NCBI GenBank assembly: GCA_039636865.1
Contig: CP144172.1
Coordinates: 2,108,001-2,172,000 of the forward strand
Source: Dermatophilaceae bacterium Sec6.4
GTDB taxonomy: Bacteria; Actinomycetota; Actinomycetes; Actinomycetales; Dermatophilaceae
Direction of reading: 5' to 3'
DNA length: 64,000 nt
Shown here: positions 8,968-18,617 of the stretch, one piece after another
How the letters are laid out: each line of letters starts with the position of its first letter
How positions within the stretch are numbered: the stretch's first letter is position 1
Position numbers and translations under genes: made by a program
The notes under the pieces: model-generated
The model's input: only the letters and a program-made list of their open reading frames with translations
Database searches by the model: none
Told to the model about the DNA's origin: nothing

Positions 8968-10350
8968 ATGCCCACCAGCACGCTCGAAGCTCAGGTTGCC
9001 GAGCTCATGCCGCAGTGCAGAGCAGATCTCGGCGAACTCGTCGCTCTGAAATCTGTTGCAGATGCAGCCGAACAACCGATCTCCGAATGCCATCAGGCAG
9101 CCGATTGGATTGTGCGCAAGTTCACCGACGCCGGCCTGCAGGAGATGACCCGTCATCGGACGTCGGACGGTAGTGACTGCGTCACCGGCTATGCGCCCGG
9201 GCCGATCGGCGCCCCTACCGTGCTGCTCTACTGCCACTACGACGTACAGCCGCCCCTCGGGGAAGGCAGCTGGCGGACCCCGGTGTGGGCCCTGACCGTG
9301 GGTCAGGACGGTCGATGGTACGGAAGGGGCACTGCTGATTCCAAAGGCAACATCGTGGCCCACCTGACCGCCCTTCGCGCCCTGAGAGCCGTCGGTGGGT
9401 CATTTCCGCTGAATGTGAAATTCGTTGCCGAGGGGTCAGAGGAACAAGGCACTGGCGGTCTCGAAGCGTTCGTTCCGCAACATCCCGACCTGCTGCGCGC
9501 GGACGCGATCTGCGTCGTCGACGTGGGCAACGAGGCCGTCGGCCATCCCACTCTCACCACCTCGTTGCGTGGGATCACCACCGTGGACATCACGCTCGCA
9601 GCCCTCACCAGCCCGCTGCACTCCGGCCTCTTCGGCGGGCCTGCACCAGATGCCCTCGCGGGTCTCATCGCCGTCCTCGCCTCGTTGCACGACAAGAATG
9701 GCAACACGACAATCGACGGGTTGGACAACGACAACGTCTGGCAGGGGGCGGAATACCCGACCCAGCAGTTCCGCAACGACGCGAACGTCTTGGACGGGGT
9801 GGACCTCACCGGCAGTGGATGCGTCGCCGACATGCTCTGGTCACGCCTCACCGCAACGGTGCTGGGCATCGATGTGCCGGCTGTGGAGAGTTCGGTCAGC
9901 GCGATTCAGGCATCAGTCCGCGCCCGTATCTCCCTACGCGTGCCGCCGCTGATAAGCGCGTCCGACGCGCAGGAGGCGCTCGTTTCCCATCTGCAGGCAC
10001 GCATCCCGTGGCACCTACGCTCGAGCATCGAGAAGATCGACGTGAGCGAACCGTTCACCGGCTCGCTCACCGGCCCGGCCTTCGATGCCATGAAGGCCGC
10101 CATGCGGGAGTCTTACGGCCGGCCCATCGTGACGCGAGGCCAAGGCGCATCGATTCCGCTCTGCAACGTCTTTCAACAGACCTTTCCAGATGCCGAGATC
10201 ATGCTCTACGGCGTGGAGGAACCGCTGTGCCTGATCCACGTACCGAACGAAAGTGTCTCTCCGACCGAGATCGAGCACACGGCTCTCGCCGAGGCGCTGT
10301 TCATGCGTAACTACGGCAGGTGGCAGGCAGAACCGGCCGTGCCCAGTTGA
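8968..10350 (+). CDS. M20-family dipeptidase (ArcT-like)
   Basis: 460-residue metallopeptidase hydrolysing dipeptides or N-acyl amino acids with two zinc ions. Metal-site motifs are clear: YCHYDVQPP (His and catalytic Asp), GRGTADSKG (bridging Asp), EGSEEQGTGG (catalytic Glu-Glu), and IHVPNESV near the C-terminus. ATG 8968 is chosen because ATAGGAG lies seven bases before it. M20 peptidases named ArcT accompany YfcC-type ArcD in streptococcal arc loci. Here it is divergent from yfcC across a region with two Dos-like boxes, so it may feed arginine from peptides into the arginine deiminase pathway. Confidence 0.92.
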   Translation: MPTSTLEAQVAELMPQCRADLGELVALKSVADAAEQPISECHQAADWIVRKFTDAGLQEMTRHRTSDGSDCVTGYAPGPIGAPTVLLYCHYDVQPPLGEGSWRTPVWALTVGQDGRWYGRGTADSKGNIVAHLTALRALRAVGGSFPLNVKFVAEGSEEQGTGGLEAFVPQHPDLLRADAICVVDVGNEAVGHPTLTTSLRGITTVDITLAALTSPLHSGLFGGPAPDALAGLIAVLASLHDKNGNTTIDGLDNDNVWQGAEYPTQQFRNDANVLDGVDLTGSGCVADMLWSRLTATVLGIDVPAVESSVSAIQASVRARISLRVPPLISASDAQEALVSHLQARIPWHLRSSIEKIDVSEPFTGSLTGPAFDAMKAAMRESYGRPIVTRGQGASIPLCNVFQQTFPDAEIMLYGVEEPLCLIHVPNESVSPTEIEHTALAEALFMRNYGRWQAEPAVPS

Positions 10351-10659
10351 GGACGGGCGAACCGAACCGCAGTCCCAGTGCATCCGACCGCGACGCTGTC
10401 GGCACGGGCGGGCTCACGGCGCTCGTGGCCGGGGCCGGTGTGGTCAGCTGCCGCGCCTACGACAACGGCGTCCTGGACACCGGCGACGGCCGCCTCACGA
10501 GGCGTGACGTCACTGGCGCGACGATCCGAGCCCCCTAGCCGTCAGTTCCAACCCTACGCAAGTCGCCTCGGCGGGGCTGGGCCCCGGCTGGACCAGCATC
10601 GCGACACCCTGCGTCGCCCTGCTGGAAATCCCGCTGATTCGCGATTTATCGCGAGTGGA
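10351..10659. other. Gene-free stretch
   Basis: 309 bases between the dipeptidase and the convergent first stress-protein gene. No convincing gene, hairpin with T-tract or promoter was recognised. Confidence 0.5.
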
Positions 10660-11154
10660 TTACGCAGTGTGCGCGTCGTGAAGACGGGGTGGCAGGGAGT
10701 CACCATGCAGCACCACGACGGGGCATTTGGCGTGCTGGGCGCATGCGAGGCTGACCGAGCCGAGCAGAAGTTCGGCGAAGCCGCCATGCCCCCGATTGCC
10801 CACCACGAGCAGTTGGGCGCTCTGGCTGGCCTGTATCAGGGCCTGCGCCGGATTGCCATGCCATACGGTCAGCTGCAGTCGGTCGGGTCGTTCATCGCCG
10901 AAAACGTCGGTGACGATCGCGGCCAGCGCCTTCTTCGCACCCTGATCGGGAGTCCAGCTCGGCGCGAGCCCGGCCAGTCCGGCGTTCATCATGGTGTACT
11001 CGCTCGGGGGCGTCCAGACGATGACGGCTTCCACGGTGCTTGCACTGGCACGTGCCAGGAACGCAGCCCAGCGGAGTGCTCTCTTACTCGAGTCGGAGCC
11101 GTCTACGCCGACCACCACACGACGCGAGGAGGTAGCGGCCGGATCGGCATTCAC
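10660..11154 (-). CDS. Universal stress protein (first of three)
   Basis: 164-residue single-domain UspA-fold protein. VVVGVDGSDSSKRAL opens strand 1 with the nucleotide-facing Asp. GNRGHGGFAELLLGSVS is the G-2x-G-9x-G-S/T ATP-binding signature, followed by CPVVVLHGD. It is probably a cytosolic ATP-binding stress protein; USPs of this type are abundant in the mycobacterial DosR dormancy regulon. It is close in sequence to the USPs at 12835 and 34904. All three share an upstream element exactly 76 bases before the start codon, which supports this start and common regulation. Confidence 0.93.
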   Translation of the reverse strand: MNADPAATSSRRVVVGVDGSDSSKRALRWAAFLARASASTVEAVIVWTPPSEYTMMNAGLAGLAPSWTPDQGAKKALAAIVTDVFGDERPDRLQLTVWHGNPAQALIQASQSAQLLVVGNRGHGGFAELLLGSVSLACAQHAKCPVVVLHGDSLPPRLHDAHTA

Positions 11155-11229
11155 GAGCGCGGCCGCGAACGCGTCGAGGTTCGGATACAGGGACCAGGCG
11201 ATTTAAAGGCGGAAACTGGAAGAACATTC

Positions 11230-11262
11230 ATAATCATCCGAATCTTCCTGTGGTCACTGGGT
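11230..11262 (-). promoter_or_regulatory. Shared USP upstream element, divergent copy
   Basis: Read on the minus strand toward the USP gene, this copy carries GTGACC and then CGGATGATTATGAATGT. It lines up with the much closer pair at 13429-13459 and 34798-34828, with one single-base indel. Its gene-proximal end is 76 bases from the USP start, as in the other two. A TTTAAAT at about 11201-11206 could be part of a -10 region. What binds is unknown. Confidence 0.5.
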
Positions 11263-11822
11263 GTCGGTGTCGAGCGCATGCTCGCGCCTGCAACGTCGGA
11301 TCGCTGAACCAATCTCGACAGGTTCAATCGGCGGGAGTCTCAGAGCTGCAGCGGATGCCGACGCCATTCATCCAGGCCTCGAAGCTGAGGACTCTGCGGC
11401 GCGCTCCGCCGGTTCCGTGGGCTGGGGCGGCAAGAACGGGGGATTCGCTGGGGTTCTTCGGGATGCAAGAAGGACCGACGTTGATGCTTGGGAGTGTGAA
11501 GACGGTGGGATTCATGGTGATCCTGACGCGCAGGAAATCGCCGGTGTGTCCGCGTCGGAGCTCGTGCTCCGGGAGGCGGCAGCGGACGGCCGGCCTCTTG
11601 AGGACCTGCTGGGTTCTCCAGCACCTACAGACTACAGGGTTACTGCGGCTGAAACGAGGTCTGGTCGACCCCGGATCAGGCTGTTTCGATGGTGGTTGGC
11701 AACTCGCCAACAACTGCCGTGCTGAGGACAGCCGGGGAGCGGAAATGACGTGTGTCCGGCCGCAGCACACCGACAGTATGAGCGGGTGCACATTGAGGAT
11801 TCCTGGCTCGGTAGGTCCCCGT
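11263..11822. other. Gene-free stretch
   Basis: About 560 bases with several open frames on both strands, none with recognisable domains, sensible composition or a ribosome-binding site. A decayed gene is possible but cannot be supported. Confidence 0.4.
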
Positions 11823-12026
11823 TCATCCCATCCGACTGGCGTCGAGACGGCGGGCGCAGGCAGCGCAGCGGCAGTAGGCCGAGGACCATTCCTCACCCAT
11901 TTGCGGCCAGGGACCGTCGAGAAATGGCGTGTCGATTCCGCACAGCGAAGTACTTTGCCCGGCTTCGGTCGCGTGTGCCATACCCGTCGCGTTGTTTGCT
12001 GGGTCCAGGCTCCATGCAATCCGCAT
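11823..12026 (-). CDS. Small conserved-looking protein with cysteine pairs
   Basis: 67-residue protein starting MRIAWSLDPANNATG. It contains HATEAGQSTSLCG, DTPFLDGPWP and a terminal CRCAACARR. The spaced cysteines suggest a small zinc-binding knuckle, and the pattern resembles short actinobacterial proteins of unknown role that I recall only by shape. The start is the internal ATG at 12026; an earlier ATG at 12059 would overlap the PRC gene's stop. AGG lies shortly upstream. It directly follows the PRC-barrel gene on the same strand and is probably co-transcribed. Function unknown. Confidence 0.5.
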   Translation of the reverse strand: MRIAWSLDPANNATGMAHATEAGQSTSLCGIDTPFLDGPWPQMGEEWSSAYCRCAACARRLDASRMG

Positions 12027-12055
12027 TGACCTAGTGCCTTGGGAAGTCATTTGGG

Positions 12056-12538
12056 TCATAAGTGGCGCCCGCCATCCATGTTCGGTCGGTACCCGACACC
12101 CCAGTACGGCGCGTATCCGTAATGTTGGTAGACGCCCGCGTGATGGAGCCCGTCGTCAATCAGCTTCGGGTCGTAAGCGGGAGCAGCGGTGACCCTCTCA
12201 CGTGACTGGTCGATCAGCACGTGGTGCTCGGTAATCTTTGTAATGGCTTCGACGGGGATCAGGCTCTTCGTCTCTCCGAATCCCAAAAACCCGCCGTGTT
12301 CGACCAGCATGAACCTGACCTTCTTCTCCCGTTCGTCGATCAGCAGGTCCGCAATCGTGCCGATGCCGGTGCCATTCGGGTCTTTGACCTCGCGGCCGCG
12401 GACGTCGTTGACCAAGCCGTCGATCATCTGGCCGCGGTCGCTGAGCATGTAGAGCGTCGAGCGTCCGGTGAACGTGGGTTCGGTAACGGTGGATTCGGCG
12501 GTCGTGGATTCGGCGGTTGTCGTGTCGTCGATGGTCAT
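12056..12538 (-). CDS. PRC-barrel domain protein
   Basis: 160-residue soluble protein. The first 25 residues are a Thr/Glu-rich repeat (TTAESTTAEST). Residues about 35-115 form a PRC-barrel fold (VNDVRGREV, GTGIGTIADLLIDE, VRFMLVEHGG, LIPVEAITKI, HVLIDQSRERV). The tail is rich in Tyr, His and Gly. PRC-barrel proteins occur in RNA processing, photosynthetic reaction centres and, in actinobacteria, in stress loci. The exact role is unknown. GGAG lies nine bases before the ATG. The ATG overlaps the stop codon of an upstream degraded frame (see 12539-12834). Confidence 0.85.
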   Translation of the reverse strand: MTIDDTTTAESTTAESTVTEPTFTGRSTLYMLSDRGQMIDGLVNDVRGREVKDPNGTGIGTIADLLIDEREKKVRFMLVEHGGFLGFGETKSLIPVEAITKITEHHVLIDQSRERVTAAPAYDPKLIDDGLHHAGVYQHYGYAPYWGVGYRPNMDGGRHL

Positions 12539-12834
12539 TGCGTATCGTCTCCGTGGGCTTCGTAGATGCGGGTCGCGAGATTGCGGTCGAACTCAGTCAG
12601 CAACAGGTGCGGTGATCGTGTTTGCCGATTTCCAGCGCGACGCGGTACCCGACAAAGGAGCGGTCCCGGTACTACCTGACGGTGAGCGAATGCTCCTCGT
12701 GGCGGCCGTGAGGCAGGCCGCGAGATTCAGGCTGGCTGCGATGCAGCTGTTCATCACCGTACGCGCATCAAGCAGCGCCGTACAGGGCTGCTGCGGGGCC
12801 ATCTGCAAGGACGTCGCGGGGTGCCCGGCCCGCT
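12539..12834 (-). other. Intergenic region with a coding stub overlapping the PRC start
   Basis: On the minus strand the frame just before the PRC gene ends SPHLLLTEFDRNLATRIYEA HGDDTQ and stops in the four-base overlap ATGA shared with the PRC start. This is typical of a translationally coupled upstream gene. Further upstream the frame loses protein-like composition, suggesting a gene largely erased by frameshift or deletion. Its family is not recognised. Confidence 0.3.
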
Positions 12835-13353
12835 CTATTTCGCGTCTGTTGCTGCAGAGACCGGATTGACGTCGGGGAGGCCGGGAGGCGCGGTGTCACC
12901 GCGCATCACAACGACAGGGCAGGCCGCATGTGCCGAGCAGACCGAGCTGACCGAGCCGAGCAGGAGCCCCGCGAACCCACCGTGGCCCCGGTTGCCCACT
13001 ACGAGCAGCCGTGCGTTCTGACTGGCTTCGATCAGCACCTGAGCCGCGTTGCCCTCGTGCACGCTCAGACGCAGTCCGGCCGGGCGATGGTCACCGAAGA
13101 CCTCGTCGACCGTCGCCCTCAAAGCTGTACTGGCATCCTCGGCAGGATTCCAGTCGGGTGGGATTGCGGCCAGTCCAGCGCCCATCGCGCCGTAGGTGGT
13201 GAAATGGGCCCAGGCCGCGACTGCCTCGAGGGTGGCGCCGGTCGCCTGGGCAAGGAACTGCCCCCACAAAAGCGCATTCTTACTCGGTTCGGAACCATCA
13301 ACGCCAACCACGATGAGATCCCGCTCCGGGCTGATCATCGGTTCGTCAGCCAT
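12835..13353 (-). CDS. Universal stress protein (second of three)
   Basis: 172-residue UspA-fold protein with LIVVGVDGSEPSKNAL at the N-terminus and the ATP-binding signature GNRGHGGFAGLLLGSVSS near residues 124-141, then CPVVVMRGD. It is closest to the USP at 34904 (both have TLEVVAAW/TLEAVAAW and YGxMGAG segments). Several starts are possible. ATG 13353 is preferred because the shared upstream element is then 76 bases away, as in the other two copies. A GTG at 13374 is the alternative. Confidence 0.93.
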   Translation of the reverse strand: MADEPMISPERDLIVVGVDGSEPSKNALLWGQFLAQATGATLEAVAAWAHFTTYGAMGAGLAAIPPDWNPAEDASTALRATVDEVFGDHRPAGLRLSVHEGNAAQVLIEASQNARLLVVGNRGHGGFAGLLLGSVSSVCSAHAACPVVVMRGDTAPPGLPDVNPVSAATDAK

Positions 13354-13428
13354 CGACCCGCTGCTGCAGCGCACGAGGCGCCCGCGTCATCGCGACATGG
13401 TTCAAGCAGTGGAAAATGGAAGATGATC

Positions 13429-13459
13429 ATGATGGTCCCGATCGAGCGGGTAGTCACCG
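13429..13459 (-). promoter_or_regulatory. Shared USP upstream element
   Basis: Minus-strand sequence containing CGGTGACTACCCG followed by CTCGATCGGGACCATCAT. All 31 positions but one are identical to 34798-34828 before the third USP gene. CCCGctcgatCGGG inside it is an inverted repeat. The conservation ends sharply on the gene-proximal side, arguing for a binding site rather than a recent duplication. Confidence 0.7.
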
Positions 13460-13871
13460 AGTGTCGACAACGAGTGAATACTCGGGAACGCAGCGGCGGA
13501 CAGCTGAATTCTTTCGACTGGCTGATGCAGTCAGCGGTTCAAACCTACCGGCCGGCTCGATGCATCGCCAGGCACGCGGCCTGAGTTTCTTTCTCGACCA
13601 GCTCCCCGTCCGAGGTTCCCAACCCGTACAGGTGCGGCCACCTGCGCAGTTGTCGAACGTGATCCGGTTTTTGAGAGCACAGTTTTCGACGGCGCGTACG
13701 CGGGTCCGGATAGCTGGTCCAACCCGACGTCGATGTCAGACTTCGGGTGTAGCGTTGAAGTCGCTGATCAGTTCAGCCAGTTCGGGAATGGTGTGGCCGT
13801 CCGCCGCCGCGCCGCTGGGGCACAAGCCTCAAGCCCCCTCACACGTCACCACTGCCTCTGAGTAGGTTCTC
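13460..13871. other. Gene-free region upstream of the stomatin-like gene
   Basis: About 410 bases holding the outward side of the USP promoter and presumably the promoter for the stomatin/arc operon. An inverted repeat GGGGC ... GCCCC occurs near 13820-13840. No full Dos-like box was found. Confidence 0.4.
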
Positions 13872-14762
13872 GTGTCTTCTTCAACCCTTTCCCTGACCAT
13901 TGCCATCCTCCTCGTGCTCCTCATCGCGGTGGTGATCGCTGCGCTGAAAATCGTGAAGCAGTACGAAGAAGGGGTGCTGTTCCGTCTGGGTCGGGTGGTC
14001 GGGCAGCGCAAACCTGGGCTGCGTCTGATCATCCCGTTCGTGGATGTGATGCACCGGGTCTCGTTGCGGATCGTGACGATGCCGATCCAGTCCCAGGGCA
14101 TCATTACCCGCGACAACGTCAGCGTTGATGTGTCGGCGGTGGCGTACTTCAAGGTCGTTGACCCGGTCAAGTCCGTGGTCGCTATCGAGAACGTGTACTC
14201 CGCGATCGACCAGATCGCCCAGACCACCCTGCGTAAAGTCGTTGGCCAGCACACCCTGGATGAAACCTTGTCCGAGACCGACCGGATCAACAAGGACATT
14301 CGCGCGATCCTGGACGTCAGCACAGTGGACTGGGGGGTCGAGGTCACCCTGGTAGAGCTGAAAGACATCCAGCTGCCGGACAGCATGAAACGGGCGATGG
14401 CCCGCCAGGCCGAAGCCGAGCGGGAGAAACGTGCCAAGATCATCAACGCCGAGGGCGAATCGTTGGCCGCGGCAGCGTTGGGTGATGCGTCCGACACGAT
14501 GATGAAACACCCGTTAGCGCTGCAACTGCGCAACCTGCAGAGCATGGTCGAGATCGGTGTCGACAAGAACACCACCGTCGTGTTCCCCGCACCACTGATG
14601 AGCACTATCGGCGAACTCGGCGCCTTCCTGGCCCGAGAATCCAAATCCGCGACGGACCTGGTGTCCAGCCACCCGGAACCACCAAAAGATCCTGCGACCG
14701 ATCTGACGAAAACGCCGGTGGACCTGCCAGAGCCCGTCCCGAACGGTGTGGCCTCCCACTGA
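13872..14762 (+). CDS. SPFH/Band 7 (stomatin-like) membrane protein
   Basis: 296-residue protein with one N-terminal membrane helix ([19 protein letters not shown]) and an SPFH domain: [56 protein letters not shown], and a helical [22 protein letters not shown]. The C-terminal 40 residues are Pro-rich. SPFH proteins scaffold membrane microdomains and modulate proteases and transporters. A GTG start follows TAGG. The permease gene begins 67 bases downstream on the same strand, so the protein may be first in the arc operon and could organise its transporter and ATPase; that is inference. Confidence 0.92.
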   Translation: MSSSTLSLTIAILLVLLIAVVIAALKIVKQYEEGVLFRLGRVVGQRKPGLRLIIPFVDVMHRVSLRIVTMPIQSQGIITRDNVSVDVSAVAYFKVVDPVKSVVAIENVYSAIDQIAQTTLRKVVGQHTLDETLSETDRINKDIRAILDVSTVDWGVEVTLVELKDIQLPDSMKRAMARQAEAEREKRAKIINAEGESLAAAALGDASDTMMKHPLALQLRNLQSMVEIGVDKNTTVVFPAPLMSTIGELGAFLARESKSATDLVSSHPEPPKDPATDLTKTPVDLPEPVPNGVASH

Positions 14763-14829
14763 GTCGGACGCTCGGCTGCCTACGCCGCACCCCGTTCACC
14801 CCGCTTCGCCCGTTCGTTCAGGAGTGATG

Positions 14830-16278
14830 ATGAAGAACATCGACGACGACCCGGTCGACACGCCGACCCCCGCCGGTCCGGGGTCGGCGCCCGCTTCCAG
14901 GCGGACAGCACCGGCCGGGGATCGCGGGATGGGCCTGACCCAGTCCACCGCGCTGATCGTCGGCAGCATCATCGGCGTCGGGATCTTCAGCCTCCCGTAC
15001 TCACTCGCGGCCTACGGTCCGATCAGTCTCGTCGCGCTGGGCATAGCGACCGTCGGAGCGCTGGCTTTCGCGGTCCTGTTCGCTGCTCTGACCCGGCGGA
15101 TGCCGGCTGACGGCGGCCCCTACGCGTACGCCCGGACCGCCTTCGGCAATGTCATCGGTTTCGGAAATGCGTGGACCTACTGGATCACCGCGTGGGCGGG
15201 TAACGCGGCAATCGCGGTGGGCTGGGTCTACTACGTGGAGAAGTTCATCAACCAGGGTGGCGGGAAATTCTGGACCATTGTGATCGCCCTGTCGGCGCTG
15301 TGGATCCCAGCATTGGTGAACCTCACGGGCATCCGCAACGTGGGCAGTTTCCAGGTGGTCACCACGGTGCTGAAGTTCATCCCGCTGCTGATCATGGCGA
15401 CCGTTGGCCTGTTCTTCATCCACGGCGGCAACTTCACCCCGTGGAACACCAGCGGGGGCTCGAGTCTGTCGGCGATCGGTGGCGCAATGGCGATCTGCCT
15501 CTTCAGTTACCTCGGCGTCGAAACGGCTGCGGTTGCCGCCGCCCGGGTCCGTGATCCGTCGCGCAACGTGCCGCGTGCCACCGTCTACGGCACATTGGCC
15601 AGTGCTGCCGTCTATCTGCTCTCGATGATCGCGGTTTTCGGCATCCTGCCCACCAGCGAGTTGGCCAAGGGCGCGAACAAGGCGTCCTACTCGGTCGCTG
15701 CCGACACGATGGTCGGTGGCTCCTGGGCGGGCGACCTGGTCGCAGTGGCCGTCATCGTCTCCGGTATCGGCGCCTTGAACGGCTGGACGATGATCTGCGC
15801 CCAGATGCCGCTGGCGGCGGCCAATGACGGCTTGTTCCCCCGTAGGTTCGCGGGCCTGAGCTCGCGGGGTGCGCCCGCATTCGGCATTGTCTCCTCGACG
15901 GCTCTTGCCTCGGTGGCTGCGGTGGTCTCCTACCTCGGCACCAGCGGCTCCACGGTCTTCACGACCCTGGTGTTGATGACCGGGATCACCGCGGCCGTCC
16001 CGTTCGGTTTCTCCGCTCTGGCGCAGATCGTCTGGCGCATGCGGGACCGCGGCCACTCGATCAGTACACCGCGGCTCGTGCGTGACCTCGTGGTCGCCGG
16101 GGTCTCCCTGGTGTTCGCGATCGCGTTCATCTACTTCTCGACCAACACAGGTAATACCTGGTACGTCGTGTGGGGGCCGTTCCTGATGACCGGCGCCGCA
16201 CTGGTGATCGGGGTGCCGGTTTACCTGATCCAGCGCAAACACATGACCGCACCCGAGCCGGTGCCGGCGTATCGGTAA
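14830..16278 (+). CDS. arcD: APC-family amino acid permease, probable arginine/ornithine antiporter
   Basis: 482-residue APC-superfamily permease with about 12 membrane segments. The first carries GSIIGVGIFSLPYSLA, the substrate-backbone glycine motif of basic amino acid/polyamine antiporters. FSYLGVETAAVAAARVRDPSRNVPRAT is the conserved cytoplasmic loop after segment 6. AGGAG at 14820-14824 fits the second of two adjacent ATGs. Location directly before arcA and the fold point to arginine uptake coupled to ornithine export; specificity is inferred from context. The symbol is assigned by role, as ArcD names more than one family. Confidence 0.85.
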   Translation: MKNIDDDPVDTPTPAGPGSAPASRRTAPAGDRGMGLTQSTALIVGSIIGVGIFSLPYSLAAYGPISLVALGIATVGALAFAVLFAALTRRMPADGGPYAYARTAFGNVIGFGNAWTYWITAWAGNAAIAVGWVYYVEKFINQGGGKFWTIVIALSALWIPALVNLTGIRNVGSFQVVTTVLKFIPLLIMATVGLFFIHGGNFTPWNTSGGSSLSAIGGAMAICLFSYLGVETAAVAAARVRDPSRNVPRATVYGTLASAAVYLLSMIAVFGILPTSELAKGANKASYSVAADTMVGGSWAGDLVAVAVIVSGIGALNGWTMICAQMPLAAANDGLFPRRFAGLSSRGAPAFGIVSSTALASVAAVVSYLGTSGSTVFTTLVLMTGITAAVPFGFSALAQIVWRMRDRGHSISTPRLVRDLVVAGVSLVFAIAFIYFSTNTGNTWYVVWGPFLMTGAALVIGVPVYLIQRKHMTAPEPVPAYR

Positions 16279-16334
16279 CCCGCCCGCGCAGCCATCCGCC
16301 CGCCCGCCGACTCCACCCCCGAAAGGAAGCAACC

Positions 16335-17564
16335 ATGAACTTCTCCGTCAACTCCGAGGTCGGCACTCTGCGCCAGGCCATCGTGCATCGCCCCGGTCTG
16401 GAGCTGGACCGGCTCACTCCGCTGAACGTCGACGACCTGCTCTTCGACGACGTGATGTGGGCCTCGCGCGCGAAGGAGGAGCACGATCTCTTCTCCGGTC
16501 AGCTGCGATCGCACGGTGTCGTCGTCCATGAGTTCTCCCAGTTGCTCCGCGAGGCGCTCGATATGCCGGGTGCCCGGGAGTTTCTGATCGAACGGCTGAC
16601 GATCGCGACCCGCTTCGGTCCAGCGCTGGACAAGCCGCTGGATCTGCTGGTCTCCTCCACCCCGGCGGCCGAACTGGCCGACATCCTCATCGGGGGGTTG
16701 CTCAAGCGCGAGATCCTGCCTTTGCTGCATACCTCGAGCCTGCTCATCGACCACCTCGAGGACAACGATTTCCTGCTCACCCCACTGCCGAATCACCTTT
16801 TCCAGCGGGACAACTCGGCCTGGGTGTACGACGGGCTCTCGATCAACCCGATGACCAAACAGGCCCGTAAGCGCGAGACGGTCAATTCCCAGGTCGTCTA
16901 CAACTTCCACCCGATGTTCGTCGGCGCGATCAACACCTTCCTCTACGGCAACGACGGACTGAATCACGAGCCGGCCAACATCGAGGGCGGCGATGTCACC
17001 GTGATCGGTAACGGCGCGGTGCTGATCGGGATGGGCGAGCGCACCACACCGCAAGGGCTGGAGTTCCTCACCAGACGGCTGTTCGAGACCGGCACCGCGA
17101 CGAAGGTGATCGTCGTCGAACTGCCCAAGTCACGCGCTTTCATGCACCTGGACACGGTGATGACGATGATTGATCAGGAGACGTTCTGCGTCTACCCGTT
17201 CCTACCGGGGGAGTTGCGCTCATTCCTGCTCAGCCCGGTCGGAAACGGCGGCGACTACAAGGTCGAGGAGAACAAGACTCTCTTCCCCGTTGTAGCCGAT
17301 GCGCTCGGTCTGGAGAAGGTCAGAGTGCTGCGTACCCCGATCGACGAGATGGGCGCTCAGCGCGAGCAGTGGAACGACGGCAACAACTTCCTCGCCCTCT
17401 CGCCCGGCGTGATCATGGGTTACGAACGCAACACCACCACCAACAGCTACCTCACCGATCACGGCATCACCATCATCCCGGTCGTGGGGTCGGAGCTGGG
17501 CCGAGGTCGCGGCGGACCACGCTGTATGACCTGCCCCATCGAGCGCGATGCGGTGTCGTCATGA
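16335..17564 (+). CDS. arcA: Arginine deiminase
   Basis: 409-residue cytosolic enzyme hydrolysing arginine to citrulline and ammonia. Conserved features: [17 protein letters not shown] at the N-terminus, [14 protein letters not shown] with the guanidinium-binding Asp, an NIEGGDV motif, [12 protein letters not shown] (catalytic His), and [11 protein letters not shown] with catalytic Cys397. Length matches the roughly 410-residue family. GAAAGGAAG lies just before the ATG. The stop overlaps the arcB start in ATGA, so the two are translationally coupled. Ammonia made here can raise internal pH under acid stress. Confidence 0.97.
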   Translation: MNFSVNSEVGTLRQAIVHRPGLELDRLTPLNVDDLLFDDVMWASRAKEEHDLFSGQLRSHGVVVHEFSQLLREALDMPGAREFLIERLTIATRFGPALDKPLDLLVSSTPAAELADILIGGLLKREILPLLHTSSLLIDHLEDNDFLLTPLPNHLFQRDNSAWVYDGLSINPMTKQARKRETVNSQVVYNFHPMFVGAINTFLYGNDGLNHEPANIEGGDVTVIGNGAVLIGMGERTTPQGLEFLTRRLFETGTATKVIVVELPKSRAFMHLDTVMTMIDQETFCVYPFLPGELRSFLLSPVGNGGDYKVEENKTLFPVVADALGLEKVRVLRTPIDEMGAQREQWNDGNNFLALSPGVIMGYERNTTTNSYLTDHGITIIPVVGSELGRGRGGPRCMTCPIERDAVSS

Positions 17565-18616
17565 CCAGCGCCCAGACGATGCCGAGCACGGGCGCGCCGG
17601 TGACGTGGGAGTCACTCGCGGGCGCCAGTTTCCTCAAAGAGCTCGATCTCACTGTGCCGCAGTGGCAGGCGCTGCTGGACCTGGCTCGGCAGTTGAAGGC
17701 GGACAAGAAGGCCGGGCGCGAGCATCGGCATCTGAGCGGTAAGAACATCGCGTTGATCTTCGAGAAGGCCTCCACGCGCACCCGCTGCGCTTTCGAGGTT
17801 GCAGCCCACGACCAGGGCGCCCACGTGACCTATCTGGATCCGACGGGCTCGCACATCGGTCACAAGGAGTCCATTCGGGACACCGCGCGGGTGCTGGGGC
17901 GGATGTACGACGGGATCGAGTACCGCGGCTTTGCGCACGCAACCGTCGAGACGTTGTCCGAGGCGGCCGGTGTACCGGTCTGGAACGGTCTGACCGATCT
18001 GTGGCATCCGACGCAGTCGTTGTGCGACATGCTCACGATGACCGAGCACGCTGGTAAGCCCGCATCTGAGATCTCGTTCGCCTATGTAGGCGATGCCCGC
18101 GACAACACCGCAAATTCGCTGCTGGTCGCCGGGGCGATGATGGGTATGGACGTGCGCATCGTCGGTCCGGACTCGCTGCGAAACCCTGACGACGTGGTTG
18201 AGGCTGCCAGACGGATCGCCACGCAGACCGGCGCCCAGATCACCCAGACCGACGATGTCGGAACAGGGGTGCTCGGTGTCGACTTCGTCTACACCGACGT
18301 CTGGGTATCCATGGGTGAGCCGGACAAGGAGTGGGACCAACGCATTGCGCTCCTGGGGGAATACCGGGTCACATCCCAGATGCTCAATCTCTGCCGCAAC
18401 CCCGCCGTCAAGTTCATGCACTGCCTGCCCGCCTTCCACAACCGCGAGACAGAGGTCGGTGAGGCGCTCTTCAAGCGGACCGGCATCTCCGAGCTCGAGG
18501 TCACCGAGGAGGTGTTCGAGTCGGAGCACTCGATCGTCTTCGACCAGGCCGAGAACAGGTTGCACACCATCAAGGCAGTGCTCGTCGCCACGCTGGCCGG
18601 CCCACAGGGTGGCTGA
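17561..18616 (+). CDS. arcB: Ornithine carbamoyltransferase, catabolic
   Basis: 351-residue enzyme that phosphorolyses citrulline to ornithine and carbamoyl phosphate in the arginine deiminase pathway. Carbamoyl-phosphate motif STRTR begins at residue 71; [16 protein letters not shown] and HCLPAFHN (His287-Cys288-Leu-Pro) are present. The C-terminal [19 protein letters not shown] is the family closing motif. The catabolic role is inferred from its coupling to arcA (ATGA overlap) and arcC (one base apart); sequence alone does not separate it from anabolic ArgF. Confidence 0.97.
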   Translation: MTSAQTMPSTGAPVTWESLAGASFLKELDLTVPQWQALLDLARQLKADKKAGREHRHLSGKNIALIFEKASTRTRCAFEVAAHDQGAHVTYLDPTGSHIGHKESIRDTARVLGRMYDGIEYRGFAHATVETLSEAAGVPVWNGLTDLWHPTQSLCDMLTMTEHAGKPASEISFAYVGDARDNTANSLLVAGAMMGMDVRIVGPDSLRNPDDVVEAARRIATQTGAQITQTDDVGTGVLGVDFVYTDVWVSMGEPDKEWDQRIALLGEYRVTSQMLNLCRNPAVKFMHCLPAFHNRETEVGEALFKRTGISELEVTEEVFESEHSIVFDQAENRLHTIKAVLVATLAGPQGG

Positions 18617-18617
18617 C

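Noticed and set aside
11324..12019. 231-codon minus-strand frame between the first USP and the small cysteine protein
   Set aside because: No domains, no ribosome-binding site, atypical composition.
15001..16332. 443-codon minus-strand frame opposite the permease
   Set aside because: Composition of an antisense shadow (His, Arg, Asp, Gly); no motif.
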